Assembly (NCBI GenBank): GCA_002794735.1
Contig: NBAZ01000023.1
Span: 183,338-247,337, forward strand
Source: Pyrrhoderma lamaoense
Taxonomy: Eukaryota; Basidiomycota; Agaricomycetes; Hymenochaetales; Hymenochaetaceae
Reading direction: 5' to 3'
DNA length: 64,000 bases
Shown here: one piece after another, positions 38,343 to 51,092 of the stretch
Position numbering within the stretch: position 1 is the first letter of the stretch
How the letters are laid out: each line of letters begins with the position of its first letter
Program-made: the position numbers and the translations under genes
The notes under the pieces: generated by a model
The model's database searches: none
What the model was told of the DNA's origin: nothing
Seen by the model: the letters and a program-made list of their open reading frames with translations, nothing else

Positions 38343-41300
38343 ATGAATGCAGTGAGCACTCGCGCTATAACATTACATTTTGGTGACGCGGACGATAGTC
38401 CGCTACCGCCTGGTACTCCTCCAACGAGTAGGGATTTTCTTCTAAGATCAGTACAAGTACAAGCAGAAGCTCATTCTTTGACTGGAAGGGACTTTGAGGG
38501 ACCTTGGTTTAGAACGCAACTTACACTTTCGTGTACCATAGGACTTATATCTTTCCTAGTATTCTCCTATTCCCGGACACGATGGCCTTTATTATTTGCT
38601 CCTCGCACAAAACTGAAAGGTCATCATCTTTATTATTTCGCTTATTGGACGGAGTGTTGATATACGATATACTTGAACAGGTTTCTCTCCTCATGAAGCT
38701 CACGCACATTCAGCCTTTTTTGGCTGGATTATACCTACGATCAAAACGTCTGAAATCACGATTCTACAAATTGTAGGCTTGGATGCTGTTGTTGTGAGTG
38801 TACTGATAACCTTAGTTAAACCCAAGCTAACATTCTGTTCAAGCTTCTTAATTTCTTTAAGATGTCCTTCTATCTTTTCTCGGCTATGTCGTTATTAGCA
38901 ATTACTATATTAATGCCAATTAATTTTAAGGTATGCACACATGAATCTGTAATGACTAAAATCATGGGACTAGTATTGACTATCGTTCATAATACAATAA
39001 TATAGAATAACATTGGATTGAGTGATGGAGAAGACAATGACCCCGATGGCTGCGGATTTTAGCTGAACTTCCAAAAGCACCATCTCAAGGGAATGGAAGG
39101 GATTGGATGGATCTACTAAATGATGCAAATTCATACCTTTCTCTTCATCTTGCATTCACATATCTTTTTACGTTCCTCGCCTTGCGTTTTATTTACAAAA
39201 ACTACTCTCGTTTTATTCGTGCTCGTCAACTTTTCTCCCTAGAACTGGTCCACTCTATTGCGGCACGTACAGTAATGGTCACGGATCTACCTAATCATCT
39301 CCGTGGAGAACGCGCACTTGCTGTCTACTTTGAAAATATGGGTCTTACTGTTGAGAGTGTCAGTGTGTGCCGCGAAGTGTATTCTCTCAAGAAGCTCATC
39401 GACAAGAGAACCGATGCTTTACTCGAGCTTGAAAAAGCCTGGACAGATTACTTGGGGAATCCAAGTAATGTTGATGTAGTTGATCCGTCCGACAATGCAG
39501 TACCACTGCTTGTAGACGTGGAAGAAGGTCAAATGTCATCTACTTCCTATGCTTCACCACTCGTAGTACCGCATCGTAGACGTCCAACAATAAGACCAAG
39601 TTGGTTTGGGCAGAAGAAGGATGCTCTAGAATATCTCGAAGCACGATTTAAAGAAGCTGATCAGGCGGTTCAACAGAAGAGAAAAAATGGCAAATTCAAA
39701 ACGTCTCATACGGCATTTGTAACATTTGAAAAGATGTCTAGTGCGGTAATTTAGCAATAAATTTTTCATAAAAAAACTCCTTCTTACCACACTTTCGTAG
39801 CAAATTGCATCGCAAGTTGTTCACGCCCCTTATCCTGCACAGTGTTTCACACGACTTGCACCAGAACCTCGAGATATCGTGTGGGATAACATGGAGCTTT
39901 CGAGGAATGCTTCGCGGATGAGAGAGTTACTTGTTCTCGGAATCATGATACTCATATTCTTCTTCTGGTTTTTCCCTATTACTGCACTGGCATCCTTGCT
40001 GAGTTATGAGGAAATCAAACGAACCATGCCATGGCTTGGACGCTGGATTGATGCTAATGACCAGCTACGAGCAGTAGTACAGACTGTGTTACCTTCTATA
40101 GCAATGATATCCCTTAATGCTCTCCTCCCTTTTATCTTTGAAGGTATTTAAAAGGCGCTTTCCTCAATAAGCCCTATCTTAAAATGCATTTTAGGGCTTA
40201 CCTACTTACAAGGCTACCGTGCACGAAGCTGGGTCGAATATTCCTCATAAAGAAATATTTCCTCTTCCTCCTGGTCAACGTCGTTTTTATATTCCTTGTT
40301 GCTAGCACGTATTGGCAACTTATTCGAGATCTTGCCGAATCTCCTGCTAAAGTGCCAGAGAAGCTCGCCCAGGCCCTACATCAAGGTCGGGCTAGGTATG
40401 TGATTTACGAAACAGTTCTAGTCCACATATAGAAAAGATTTACATTCAATTGAATAGATATTTCTTCCTTTCCTATGTAATCCTCCAAAGCTTGGGTATT
40501 ATGCCTTTGCAGTTGCTTAATCTCGGAGTCATCATTCCCCGCATCCTTTTCCGAATATTCGTTACTAGGACACCAAGAGGTTTGCAAGCCGATACTATAA
40601 ATCAATTTGACTTTCTAATGCGAGCCTGTAGATTTTGCGGAGCTCAATGCTCCTCCAATGATTAACTATGGTGTGGTTTATCCCCAGGCAATATTGGTTT
40701 TCGTTGTTACAATGTTGTATAGCGTCATTCAACCGACAATTCTGGTCTTTGGCGCTCTGTATTTTGGTATCGGCTATATCGTTTATAAATACAAATTGCT
40801 GTTTGGTAAGTAACAAAGCTATATAGCTAGGTAAACTTCATAGATTGACTTTCTCAAGTTTTTTACAAGCCTTACGAGTCTCAGGGTCAAGCCTGGCCCA
40901 TAACGTATGTGAGACTGATCTGGGGAATATTCATTTTCCAGATTTTCATGACGGGTCTATTTCTCCTCAAGAAGGGGTTCGTTTTATCTTCTTTGATGGT
41001 GCCCTTGCTATTTGGAACCTTTGTTTGGTCTATCTATACTTGGAAGATGTTCACACCACTGAGCAAGAGTGTTAATCTCAGCTCTGTATTCGAGGTGCAG
41101 CGTGGGGAGGAATCAGCAGAAGTATCAAGGATGCGTGCAGGGCATCCAGTGACATGGTCGCAGAGGTATGCTTTCTTAGGGTCTATATCCATGATTAGTT
41201 TTAAACGGCATACAGTAATCTCAATCGGAGAAGATATGCACAAAATGATGAGACCTTGTATGTAGCTCCTGAAGATGAGCGAACAGACTATGTGAGTGAT

Positions 41301-42066
41301 AAGCGTAAGTCACAAAATATATAAGCCTGATTTCTGTGCTTGTAGTCTCAACCCCCTATGTCAAACTGGTATTTCGGTGTCCTAAAGTTCGTCCTTAATT
41401 TCTTTATGCTTTCTTGCTCCCTATCCTAAGATTCACCAATACAGTACTGGCAAGAGAAGATATGGTCACCCAGCGCTGAATGGAGTTCTTCCCCAGCCTT
41501 GGTTACCTCTTAAGAAGGGGCAGACGCTTGTTAATAGGGAGTATGCTGCGAATGGCCCTACAAGTAACGAAGCTGTTGTCCTCACTTTGCGAAAACGGTA
41601 TAGTTCAGTCAGAAAGGCATCCAAATCTAAACCGGGTCAACAATCCATTGGAGGTGAAATGAACCTTGGTGAAGGATATATAAATAACGAGACTAATATG
41701 ATTAACCCTTGGACGGACGAGTCTTCATCTCAGACAAGAGGGGTCAGGAATGATCAAAGCAGAAAAGTCAACCATCGGTTAAGTTTTGATGACGCTTCTG
41801 GAGTGATTGTACTACCTGAGGATGCTCATTGGCTCATGGATGATATAGACAGCGATTCAGAAGAAGATTATGGCAACGCTTCAAATACAGGATTGGGGCA
41901 TAACAACAGTCCTCTAGCAGACGATACTTCACCCGGAATGTCGTCCGAAATAATCTCAGCCAGCCCAAGACAAAGACATGGGACGTACTTCCACCATCCT
42001 GAGAGAAGACGTCAAAATATGCCTGGGCATTTCCAAGATCATGATGTGATTTTTTGGTGCAGATAA
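38343..42066 (+). CDS. CSC1/OSCA-type calcium-permeable channel (DUF221, RSN1-like)
   Basis: A multi-pass membrane channel gated by tension or osmotic stress in characterised relatives. Exon 1 is 38343-38619, with helix TLSCTIGLISFLVFSYS. Exon 2 is 38681-38793 (AHAHSAFFGWIIPTIKTSE), exon 3 is 38844-38930, and exon 4 starts at 39006. The long cytosolic domain lies at about 39250-39880 (ARTVMVTDLPNHLRGERALA). The DUF221 pore region follows: SRMRELLVLGIMILIFFFWF, PSIAMISLNALLPFIFE, KKYFLFLLVNVVFIFLVAS, RTPRDFAELNAPPMINYGVV (an intron at 40580-40631 makes this join) and QAILVFVVTMLYSVIQPTI. The tail is acidic and Ser-rich. One-base losses lie at 39057-39060 and 40241-40246. It converges on MRF1, with stop codons only 84 bp apart. 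Confidence 0.92.
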
Positions 42067-42150
42067 ACCTCTGCATTGTCTGTTGATATTTTTAATGGGA
42101 TTAACGTATAGAAATTTGTACCTTTAAATACTATGGTATATACTATATGT

Positions 42151-43744
42151 TTAGATTGAATCGTCTAAGGCATCTTCGATCATTTCTTGATGGTGGTTTG
42201 CATGAAGAACATCCAGTATCTGTTGTAACCCATCCCCATCAAGAATTTGAGCGACACCTTTTATAGTTAGACCGATTCGATGATCCGTCACTCTGTCCTA
42301 CAAAAAAATATGAGGATCATGTTATTAATTATCAAACTTTCTTAGCTTACCTGAACGAATTGATAAGTCCGTATTTTCTCACTACGGTCAGCACTCTTCA
42401 CTAACTGACGCCGTGTTTCTCTTCGCTCTTTGATATCAGTCTGTAATTTACGATCTAACAAGCGTGCACGCAGGACCTGGAATGCACGAGCTTTGTTCTA
42501 TAACCAGAATGTCAATTGGGTAGATAAAAACAGTATATCAACGATTTACTGTATGTTGACTCCGCTCGTCTTGCATTGAAACTGTTATTCCAGTAGGAAT
42601 ATGAGTCAGTCTCACGGCCGATTCTGTCTTATTTACGTGCTGGGTAATAAAAAAGGTTAACTCTACTGTACTCATCCAAAGAAAGATGCGTTATCAGCTC
42701 CGTTACCTGACCACCAGCACCCCTTGCACGCATCACCTCGATCTTGACGTCTTTTTCATCCAACAGGTTATCCATGTCATTCTGGATAACATTGTCGTCG
42801 GATGAAGGCAATACCTTTTTTTTCCCTGTCAGCATACGAGATAAAGAAATAAAAATTTGTTCAAACACCAATACATACAATGACTTGTACCGTGCTGGTA
42901 TGCACTCTACCACTAGACTCCGTAGCAGGCACACGTTGTACCCTATGAACACCGCTTTCCCAGCGCAGGCAGTCGTATGCTCCTTCCCCGACAACCTCCA
43001 ATATCGCATTTTTCATACCACCTCCATCTCTATCATCCTTTGCGACAATCTTGGAAGACCAATTTCGCAAGCTAGCATAACGCATGTACATACGAAGAAC
43101 TTCTTGGAGAAACAGAGAGGATTCAGAACCTCCGACACCAGGTTTGATCTCGACTAAAGCAGATAAAGAACTTGTTTGAGAAGGTGAAATAAGCAACGCG
43201 GGAAATACGTCCTTGATGGTATTAGTGTAACTATCTAAAAGTGATTGATAGTCTTCAGCTGCAAGATCTCGTATGTCTGGATCCTCATCCTCAAGAAGTT
43301 TTGCGGTTTGGATGAGATTCTGTTTTTAAGAGTTAATAGGTAAAGTGGAGCCGTTATTCGGACATCAAACCTTCTTGTTTTCTTGCCAATGACTCCAGGT
43401 TTTGTATAAATCGTCAAGGTGCTTCAGCCTTCGACCTAGCTGGGCATCTACAGAGGCTAAAGCCAGGTTGTCATTGAGCTTGTTGACAGAGAAGGTAAAA
43501 GCAAGTCGGAAGATGACACATTAAATCCTTACGAAGAAAAAAGCCATACCTGTGCAACTAATGAATTTCTTTCAGTAACTCGTCGTTGTATGATTGAAAG
43601 TAGTCTCGCATTTTCTTCGTCGAGCTTGCTAAGAATGGAGGAGATTCCTGAAGAATTTTGTTTGGAGATAGTATTAATAGACCTTGTTGAGCGTACGATT
43701 GGCCTAAGGCAGATAGGAAGGGAACGTAAAGTGTACCATGACAT
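42151..43744 (-). CDS. MRF1: Mitochondrial peptide chain release factor 1
   Basis: Reads UAA/UAG on mitochondrial ribosomes and hydrolyses peptidyl-tRNA. Start at 43744: [20 protein letters not shown] is a mitochondrial presequence. A coiled-coil exon follows ([20 protein letters not shown]). Then [20 protein letters not shown] and the PCRF core: [40 protein letters not shown] and [20 protein letters not shown]. The catalytic GGQ is in RARGAGGQ, at an exon end near 42710; the next exon continues [18 protein letters not shown]. The end is [20 protein letters not shown] and a short acidic tail. The exon structure is frame-consistent. It is divergent from ULA1 across 186 bp. Confidence 0.93.
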
Positions 43745-43930
43745 GAGAGAGAATATGTTTATAGAAGATAGACCATAATATTGACTAAATAAGAAGAAAT
43801 CTGGCTCAATAACGTGATATGGACCAATATATTTGTAAGCAATACATCTCATTGTCACAATTATATGCATCTGCTATTTATATCCGTATAATCAGATCTC
43901 TTGTTCATACCTTTGCCTCTGAATATCCCA
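43745..43930. promoter_or_regulatory. Bidirectional promoter, MRF1 / ULA1
   Basis: 186 bp between divergent starts; the shortest shared promoter in the window. AT-rich, with tatttatatccg near 43874-43885 as a possible TATA-like element for the + strand. Function is inferred from position. Confidence 0.4.
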
Positions 43931-45904
43931 ATGCAACCCTCTCAAGACATCGAAGCAGCGACGACAGCAATAGAAGTACACTCGTGAGTGATCATTGTGG
44001 AGCTATATTCCAATGAAGTTTACTTGTACGATCTACCCTGCGTATAGAGCTCAGACTACTGGACAACCAGATGACAAGACCAGGCGTTATGATCGTCAGC
44101 TCCGGTAAAACTCGTCTTCACCATATTATATATATCTTTATACCAATCAGGAACTTGTATCCAGACTTTGGGCCACCTCTGGCCAGAGTGCTTTAGAATC
44201 TTCTCGGGTTTTAGTCATCTCTGCCTCCGCCACATCAACTTCGATTCTCAAGAATCTAGTTCTCCCCGGGATAGGGCATTTCACCATTTTAGATCCTGAG
44301 ACAACATCCCAAGAGGATGCAGGAAATAATTTCTTTCTTGAAGGACCTGATAGCATTGGAAAGCCCCGTGCACAAGAGGCCGTTCGCTTACTGCGAGAGC
44401 TCAATGACAGAGTAGAGGGTGTCGCAGATACCAACGTATGCGCTCATTTTTATCAAAATCTCTTCTCTCTGATATATATCAGGATATCTCGAATCGTCTA
44501 ACCGATACCGCATATATTGCCTCTTTCAATCTCATAATCGCTCATAATCTATCTCCAAGTCTTTTGAATAACTTGGCCAAACGTTTATGGGACGATAAAA
44601 CGTTACCTCCACTCATATCAGTGAGATCTTCTGGATTTCTCGCGGATTTTCATATTCAGCTGCGAGAACATACTAGTGCGTACATCTACTTTGTGATAGC
44701 GAAGCTCGGAATCTGAGTGATATGTGCCTGTAGTCATTGATTCCCATCCTGAGGGCTTACCCTCGTTGCGTATCGATAAACCATTCCCTTCACTACTCGA
44801 ACATGCTCGATCACTTGACTTTGAGAATATGAACTCAACAGACTATGCTCATATCCCATACGTTGTCATTCTTGTGCGCGCATTAGACACTTGGAAATCC
44901 ATGGTGAGTTGTAACCCTCACATTCTTATTTGTATTACTCACCTGTTGAAGCATAACGGGGAACCTCCAAAAACGTACGCAGAGAGGCTTGACTTTAAGA
45001 AACTGATCTTGGCCATGAAGAAGAAGGGGGATGAAGAGAATTTCGATGAAGCAGTGTCCAAGCTTATCGTGCTTGGACGGAGACTAAAGTTCCATCTGAG
45101 ATAAAGGACCTATTCGCCGACGAAGGCTTAGCTGATCTTAACCCATCATCCCCTCCGTTCTTCCATCTGCTTGCTACATTGAAAACGTTTACTGAACAGC
45201 CTCCCAATGTTCTTCCTTTGACATCAACTTTACCGGACATGAAGGCAGATACAACAAGTTATATTCACTTACAGAAACTATATAAATCCCGAGCGGATGA
45301 AGAGAAGGCTATGTTTACAAAGTTGTTGCAGGACAGGGGTCTGGAAGTAGATGCGGCCTTAATAGATGAATTTGTGCGTAACAGCCATGGATTAAAGATC
45401 ATACGTGGGACGAAGGTCGGCTATCTCGATGAAGATAAGAACTTACTAGGTATGAATTGAATCTTGTACATATAAACCGTGACATCGCTGAGTCTTTGCT
45501 AGCCAACATACTGAAAACTGAGGAATCGAAAAAAGCAGCTGCAACTCACATCGCACTTACAGCTCTTATGAGATTCATCGATGAGAACAATCCAGAACAG
45601 AGACCAACGGTACCACAGATTCTTTCTATTGTAAAACAACTTCTTCCTGAGAGGACAGATTTACCGGATGAACTGACCATTGTAATCGGGGAAATGTGAG
45701 CTAATCTTTTCTTCCTTTTTTTCCGCATGCTATTCAATGCCGTTTTATAGAGCTCGTGCTTCGACTGCAGATTTACCAAATACTGCCGCATTTTTGGGAG
45801 GCTTGATCGCACAAGAAGCAATAAAAGTGTTGACAAAACAGTATACACCTGTACAAGGAATATGTGTGATTGATCTTATTGAGAGCTGGACTAATATTTT
45901 ATAA
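43931..45904 (+). CDS. ULA1: NEDD8-activating enzyme E1 regulatory subunit (ULA1 / NAE1)
   Basis: Pairs with UBA3 to adenylate NEDD8/Rub1 and load it on UBC12 for cullin neddylation. Early exons begin at 43931, then about 44053-44103, then 44148-44436. Together they give [32 protein letters not shown] and [13 protein letters not shown]. Next: [94 protein letters not shown]. The C-terminal part has [17 protein letters not shown] and the family ending [20 protein letters not shown], then [12 protein letters not shown] one-base loss at about 45056-45061 breaks QAYRAW. As expected for this subunit there is no catalytic Cys domain of the UBA3 kind. It is the last single-copy gene before the repeat-rich region. 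Confidence 0.93.
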
Positions 45905-46227
45905 AAACAAGTTAATTGTAGAAGTTAATATAAAATATATGTATTTTTGTTTTATTTCACTATAAATCAAATATATATCTATATATAGAGAATATCACAA
46001 AGTTTTTGTAGATTATGAATATGTGTTAGTTTGTTTCATATTATTAAAGTGTAAAAATACTTTTTTTAAACAATATTTTATGGAAATAGATCTCATGTTA
46101 ATTTGTATTTATAAATATGGGGAAGAACAATCTTCTTAAAAGTCATGAGTTAAGAAAGTGTGAGATTGTATTTGTTGGCCTGTTGAAGACATGCTGCATC
46201 TTAATAAACTAATACAATGACCCTTTG

Positions 46228-46307
46228 TTATAGGATTAGAGATTTGAAGATTCATGAATTAGGTCAGAGATCAAACACAAGCCAAATATAGGAAGTTGCA
46301 AATCCTG
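46228..46307 (+). repeat. Left arm of an ~80-bp imperfect inverted repeat
   Basis: Read on the opposite strand, this stretch closely matches 48441-48527. The shared core includes cttcctatatttgg and ttgtgtttgatctctga, with scattered single-base differences. The two arms enclose about 2.1 kb. This could be a decayed TIR transposon, or two fragments of one repeat inserted in opposite directions. Confidence 0.65.
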
Positions 46308-46876
46308 TTACGGTTTCCTTAAAACTAAGAGATCAGCATGATCTTCAACCTTAGTAATAGTGGTTCGATAACCCAGATAAAGCAACTCTGATTCTGTTGC
46401 CAAAAGAGGTGGGCTAGCAGTGTGCTGAGTAGTTAATCAGACTAGATAGACACCTAGTCTGGTTAAAGCTAACAAGCAGTTGGTGCTTCTTCAAGGAAGG
46501 GGATCTTGAAGCCATTGTGCCAAGTGCCAAGAACACTACAAGTAAATTGTGACAAAGAGGTAATCATGTGAGGTGTCGACCAAGGTATTGATTCAACCTA
46601 AACAATGCCAATATAATAACTCATAGTATGATAATGTGGTCCTTTTTGGAGTGTATAGAAGTAGTCTCCTCACTGTACAATGATAGAAAACAAGTGTTAT
46701 GGTTGCAGTGATCAGGCAAGCTTAATGCATGTGTGATGTGGCAACGATAACAATAGATCTGCACAGTTCTAAGTATGATGCTCAAGACCACTAGTTGACT
46801 TAGTAGCAGTTGTCTCACTGTGAGAGAACTCTACAAGTTAGTTATATTTAAGTGCTACTTAGTACAATATGCTTAC

Positions 46877-46955
46877 CTGCGAGAGAACTTTACAAGTGGT
46901 TAACTTTATAGTGGTGATGGTCAGAAAATGAAGTGTGTGAGGAGTTCTCTCGCAG
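46877..46955. repeat. Perfect 13-nt inverted repeat (hairpin)
   Basis: CTGCGAGAGAACT at 46877-46889 is exactly complementary to AGTTCTCTCGCAG at 46943-46955, with a 53-nt loop. A near copy of the same motif (gtgagagaact) is at about 46818. It lies inside the 2.3-kb inverted-repeat unit. Confidence 0.6.
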
Positions 46956-48440
46956 ATTGCCAGGTTTATATACTAGTGGGAACAAACATTTATAAGCAAT
47001 GAGTCATGAATGATAAACCAGAATGTGAGTCAAGTAATGAAGTGAGTCATGTGAGAATGAGTCATACAATCTGAGGAACAATGAATAGAATAAAAGATGG
47101 AATAAATAACACATCAACAACATGTCAACATGAGTCAATATTGGACTTAGGAAAATTAATGAAATGTCTTTTAGTTTGTAACAACAAGTAATAATGTTAG
47201 AGAAAGCTAGATGTTCTATCACAATACAGATACCTTTAAAGTAACACTTTTGCCAGCTAACAACAATCTTGACTGAGTGCAAGTATTATACTTCAAGTGT
47301 AGTTGATGTCTTATTACTGTTTTATGGTTATAAGTGAGTCTGAACAATCTATGCTACGATATCCAAAAGTTCTTCTTTTATAGTCTTCATTCACACTCAT
47401 TATACTATAGGTATTCCTTTATCCTAACCATAACCTTAAGAGCACTTGCTCCACAAGTCCCTGAAAACTTTGTGTATCCAACACATGTCTAAACCCTTAA
47501 TGTCCTTGCTTCACTGTTCATACAATCACATTGCTCCCTGAGACCTTGAGACCCTTAGATCTGATCTAAAGAGATTCCCAATCTTCTGACCCTAATTTAG
47601 GGTCCACTGCTCTGAACCCTAAATAACCCCAATTGTGGCTGAACTGTGTTGTGTGTTCACTCCACAATGACCTTGTATGGTCTGTGCTGACCCAACAGGC
47701 CACACACTGTTTTGCATTGAAGTATTGATGATATCCTCATTGTATGTATCCAGGCACATCAATTAACTTGAGATGATTGTAGACTTTCTTTGGTTGCTGA
47801 CGAAGTAAAAGTATTCCCCATTCTGGGGGGTTTCATGGTATCACTTGATAGTGAACCACATTACTGCTGCACTGTTCATCATGCTGGTGTCTAGTATGCT
47901 CCATATTCATTAAGACCACAATCCTAACTTGACCCCAGACCATCTCCTTCTTTTTTATCTCCAAGAAAGTAACATAGTGAAAGGTCCAAACATCTTGCTC
48001 CCAATGAGGGAATTCTTGAATAGAATTGTCTGTTCAGTACTTCTGTACTTGTACTGTAAACTCGGTAGTATCCACTCCCATCTCGAAGAGAGTTGTCCAA
48101 ATGATCTTATAGAGGTCTGATTGTAATGAATAAGTCTTCTTGCAATTGATACACCCTACCCTGGTCTGGTACTAGGGGACTTGTTCCACCTGACTGTGTA
48201 CTTGAGATTTGCTAGTTTGTTCTGCTTCATATACTGCTATACAAACACCTACGTCTCCTGTAGGATTTGGTAAGGTCCTAGTTTCTGACCTTTGCCGTGA
48301 TTCTATCCAACCACGGACTTGATCCAGCAATGGCTCTGCTGGCTGTGCATGTAGTCATTCAAACACTGCAAGCCTTTCTTCATTTTGAGAGAGAACTTCT
48401 TTGTGTGACATGACTGAGTTCCCTATTGTTTGTAATAAGC

Positions 48441-48527
48441 AGGATTTGCAGCTTCCTATATTTGGTTTGTGTTTGATCTCTGATCTAGCCAATAATCTGC
48501 AAATCTTCAAACCTCCAATCCCATAAC
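48441..48527 (-). repeat. Right arm of the ~80-bp inverted repeat
   Basis: Partner of 46228-46307; see that entry. Similarity fades outside aggatttgca on the inner side and ccataac on the outer side. Confidence 0.65.
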
Positions 48528-50603
48528 ATGCACTCTCCCTTAATTAAGAAAGCAGATTATTAAAAAAGTGCACTGTATTATAGTAAAGATATCTATTTAT
48601 ACAAAAAATTGTATCAAATATTAAAACTAAAATTTAGTCATTACTTCTTCTTATGCAATACATTCAGCAAATGTTTTAAGTAGATGATCAATATGCTTAT
48701 TTACTTGCTTAACAGTTAAAAAATCTCATGCTAAACATACTAAATTAGCTAAATCTTGAGAGTTCCAACATTGTTTATTATATAGATAAATAATATTCCT
48801 GAGATCAAATCATACAAGTTATATAAGATTAAAATTTGGAGATTTTGTGCTGGATGAGAAAAAAGAGAAGTACTGTTAGAGTTTGATTTGAGAGAGCTTG
48901 TTTATAGTGGGAGGATTGACCTAATAGAAAGAAGGAGGAATATTGGACTGAACTATTATGGAGAATTATCTAATGGGGCCCTTATCTAATCAGAACCCTA
49001 TAACTGGAATTACTACCTGAGAAGATCAAGCCAGCTATCAAGTTATGGGGTCTTTACTAAGAGGCACTGGAGGATTTGTTCAAGCTGAACATAGGTGTAA
49101 TCTATGCAATCAGGTTATTTATTTATAAGAACACTTGTTCAACTACACCCTAAGACTAATTGTCAATACTGTGCTACTGCAAATCACACCTGTTATGATC
49201 TTCTCCACTGCTAAATGAGATTATCCTTTTCCCATCTTTAAAGTACACTCTAATACTTGGAAGAACTGCTTTACCAGATCTATCAGCCTACTCAGTCCAG
49301 ATAGAACTTCTCAATTCAAGTGGGAAGTGTCTGTTTATATAATTTGGTCTAGTTATGATCATTCTTGCCCCAATGCCTTAGTCTTTCACACTTCTACACT
49401 CTTTGAAGCTGCTGTTACAGAAAGTCAGCATCTGTATGAACTCATACAACTCAATCTCTTTGAGTTCATCAGACAACAAGATGTAACAAAGTTCTTGGCT
49501 CAGTACAGTAGGGATACTAGGCATAAAATAGATATGCCTATTAATCCTCTTCTAAGAGCACTCAACACCTTACAGGTTACTTTCTTAGAATTATATTCTA
49601 ATGGTCAAGAGTGGAACAGGGGCAATACTAATACCAGATATGAATGAGAGAGGGGTGGATAATCTATGCTTAAGACTAGCACTAGGGATACTGGGACAGA
49701 AGGGTTATTAAAGCTTAATCTAGATCTATTAGAGTTCTCAGGACAAGGCAGCCAGCACAGCAATACACAGTTAAGGTTCAAAAGGGTTGAAAACATAGGA
49801 GGCAGAATATTACTATAAGTAGTCAGTAGATTAGTCAGAAATCAAGGGTCTTGTGGAGTATAAAAGAAGCAGAAGTTCAGAGTCAAAAGACAGTTAATAA
49901 AACTGTGACTTCTTACCCTAAACTTGTCTTCTGATTATCACTCTCTAGGCTGTACCTTGTTACTCATTGTAATTTGCTTAAAGAAGGCAATCTGATCTTT
50001 GTTGAAAGAAATCTATTAGTGGTTACTTTAGCCTGACTAGCTGGCCTGAAACATTCTTATAAAAGAGAAAATAAGGTTTGGTTCAAGTGTCCTTAGAAGC
50101 AGGGAGAGACACTGTTAATTAGAAGACTTGGATATAAGGTTGAGGATACTTCTAAAAAGGAAGTTTCAACAGAGGGCATTCCATACTAACTTGTTGTTTC
50201 CCAAACTCTTGGTGTTACTTTTTTAACACTAAGCAGTGGTTTAGTGTTACTGTTACTCTCATCACAGATCATCAAGTTAGGCCTCACTCAATTGGTTGAC
50301 CACACAAGAAGAACCCCCTCTTACCCAAGTCTCATTTGACCCTTGGAATATATTCATAACAAGTACCATAAATAGTTAACCAAGCCATTGTGTCTGCAGA
50401 TATATGACAATGGGCATTATCTTATTGAAACCAAATAGTTTCCTCACTGTAAAACAAAAGAAAAAAATAAGTTATGCTTAATCTTAGTGTTATTCTAAGT
50501 TTTTGAAATAAACTCTGAAAATATGCATTAAAAAATTGAGTTCTTCTATCAAAGACAATTTTTTTAATGCTTTATAGTAATAAAATATAGTCTTTAGAAA
50601 TAT

Positions 50604-50608
50604 ATTTG
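50604..50608 (+). repeat. Target-site duplication, left copy (ATTTG)
   Basis: ATTTG immediately before the 5' LTR is repeated exactly at 57030-57034 right after the 3' LTR. A 5-bp duplication is normal for Ty3/gypsy integrase. Confidence 0.9.
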
Positions 50609-51055
50609 TGTCATGTACTTTTCCTTGTTCCCTTATTCTCATGCCTTTTTTCCTCTTTCTCGCATTACTAAAACCCATTACATACCTCGGACCCCTTTAC
50701 TAATCCATATTACTCCACAACCCTTAACCCATTCTTCTTTACTCATCCTTATTGACAAACTCCGATCCATTACGGACATTTCCATTCTTCTATATTCTTC
50801 AACATTCTACCATGTTCTATCACATTCTATTTCTTTCCTTTTCTGTCCATGATCACACTGTCACGTCACACGCTTCAAACTGTATATAAGTAGCACCTCT
50901 GTCAGTAGATAATCCCCAGTTTCAACCTTGTCTACTCTCCTGACTCGGCACTGGAGCTACTCCCAATACATCTTATTACTCTCCACTATTGTTGATACTT
51001 GTTGATTAGTGACTTAGGCCGGACTCTGACTATAGACCGGGTTTAGTTGCTGACA
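50609..51055 (+). repeat. 5' LTR, 447 bp
   Basis: Bounded by TGTCA...TGACA, a 5-bp inverted terminus. It matches 56583-57029 at all but two positions (about 51020 and 51039), both G here and A in the 3' copy. It contains the promoter: TATATAAG at 50883-50890. Confidence 0.95.
50883..50928 (+). promoter_or_regulatory. Retrotransposon TATA box and predicted transcript 5' end
   Basis: TATATAAG at 50883-50890 is followed 35 nt later by AGTTTCAACCT at 50918-50928. That 11-mer is exactly complementary to the sequence just inside the 5' LTR (51058-51068). If transcription starts at 50918, the RNA can fold back and prime its own reverse transcription, as in fission-yeast Tf1. The start site is inferred. 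Confidence 0.6.
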
Positions 51056-51057
51056 TT

Positions 51058-51068
51058 AGGTTGAAACT
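51058..51068 (+). other. Primer-binding site, self-priming type
   Basis: AGGTTGAAACT begins two nt after the LTR end, the usual PBS position. It does not start with TGG and so does not fit a tRNA 3' CCA end. It pairs over 11 nt with 50918-50928 in the LTR. Pairing stops at both ends of the 11-mer. Confidence 0.65.
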
Positions 51069-51092
51069 ACTCATTGCCTACCTCACTACTTC

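Larger units (their letters stand above)
45905..50603. other. AT-rich, gene-poor repeat-derived region
   Basis: Composition changes sharply after the ULA1 stop. No intact gene is visible on either strand over 4.7 kb. A 2.3-kb stretch is bounded by inverted repeats (listed separately). A 106-codon frame at 49327-49647 is open but matches no family I know. Stop-riddled stretches at 47800-48400 look like decayed coding sequence, but I cannot assign them. Confidence 0.5.

Noticed and set aside
40570..40640. Apparent frame break in the CSC1-like gene
   Set aside because: An intron at 40580-40631 gives the conserved RTPRDFAELNAPPM join.
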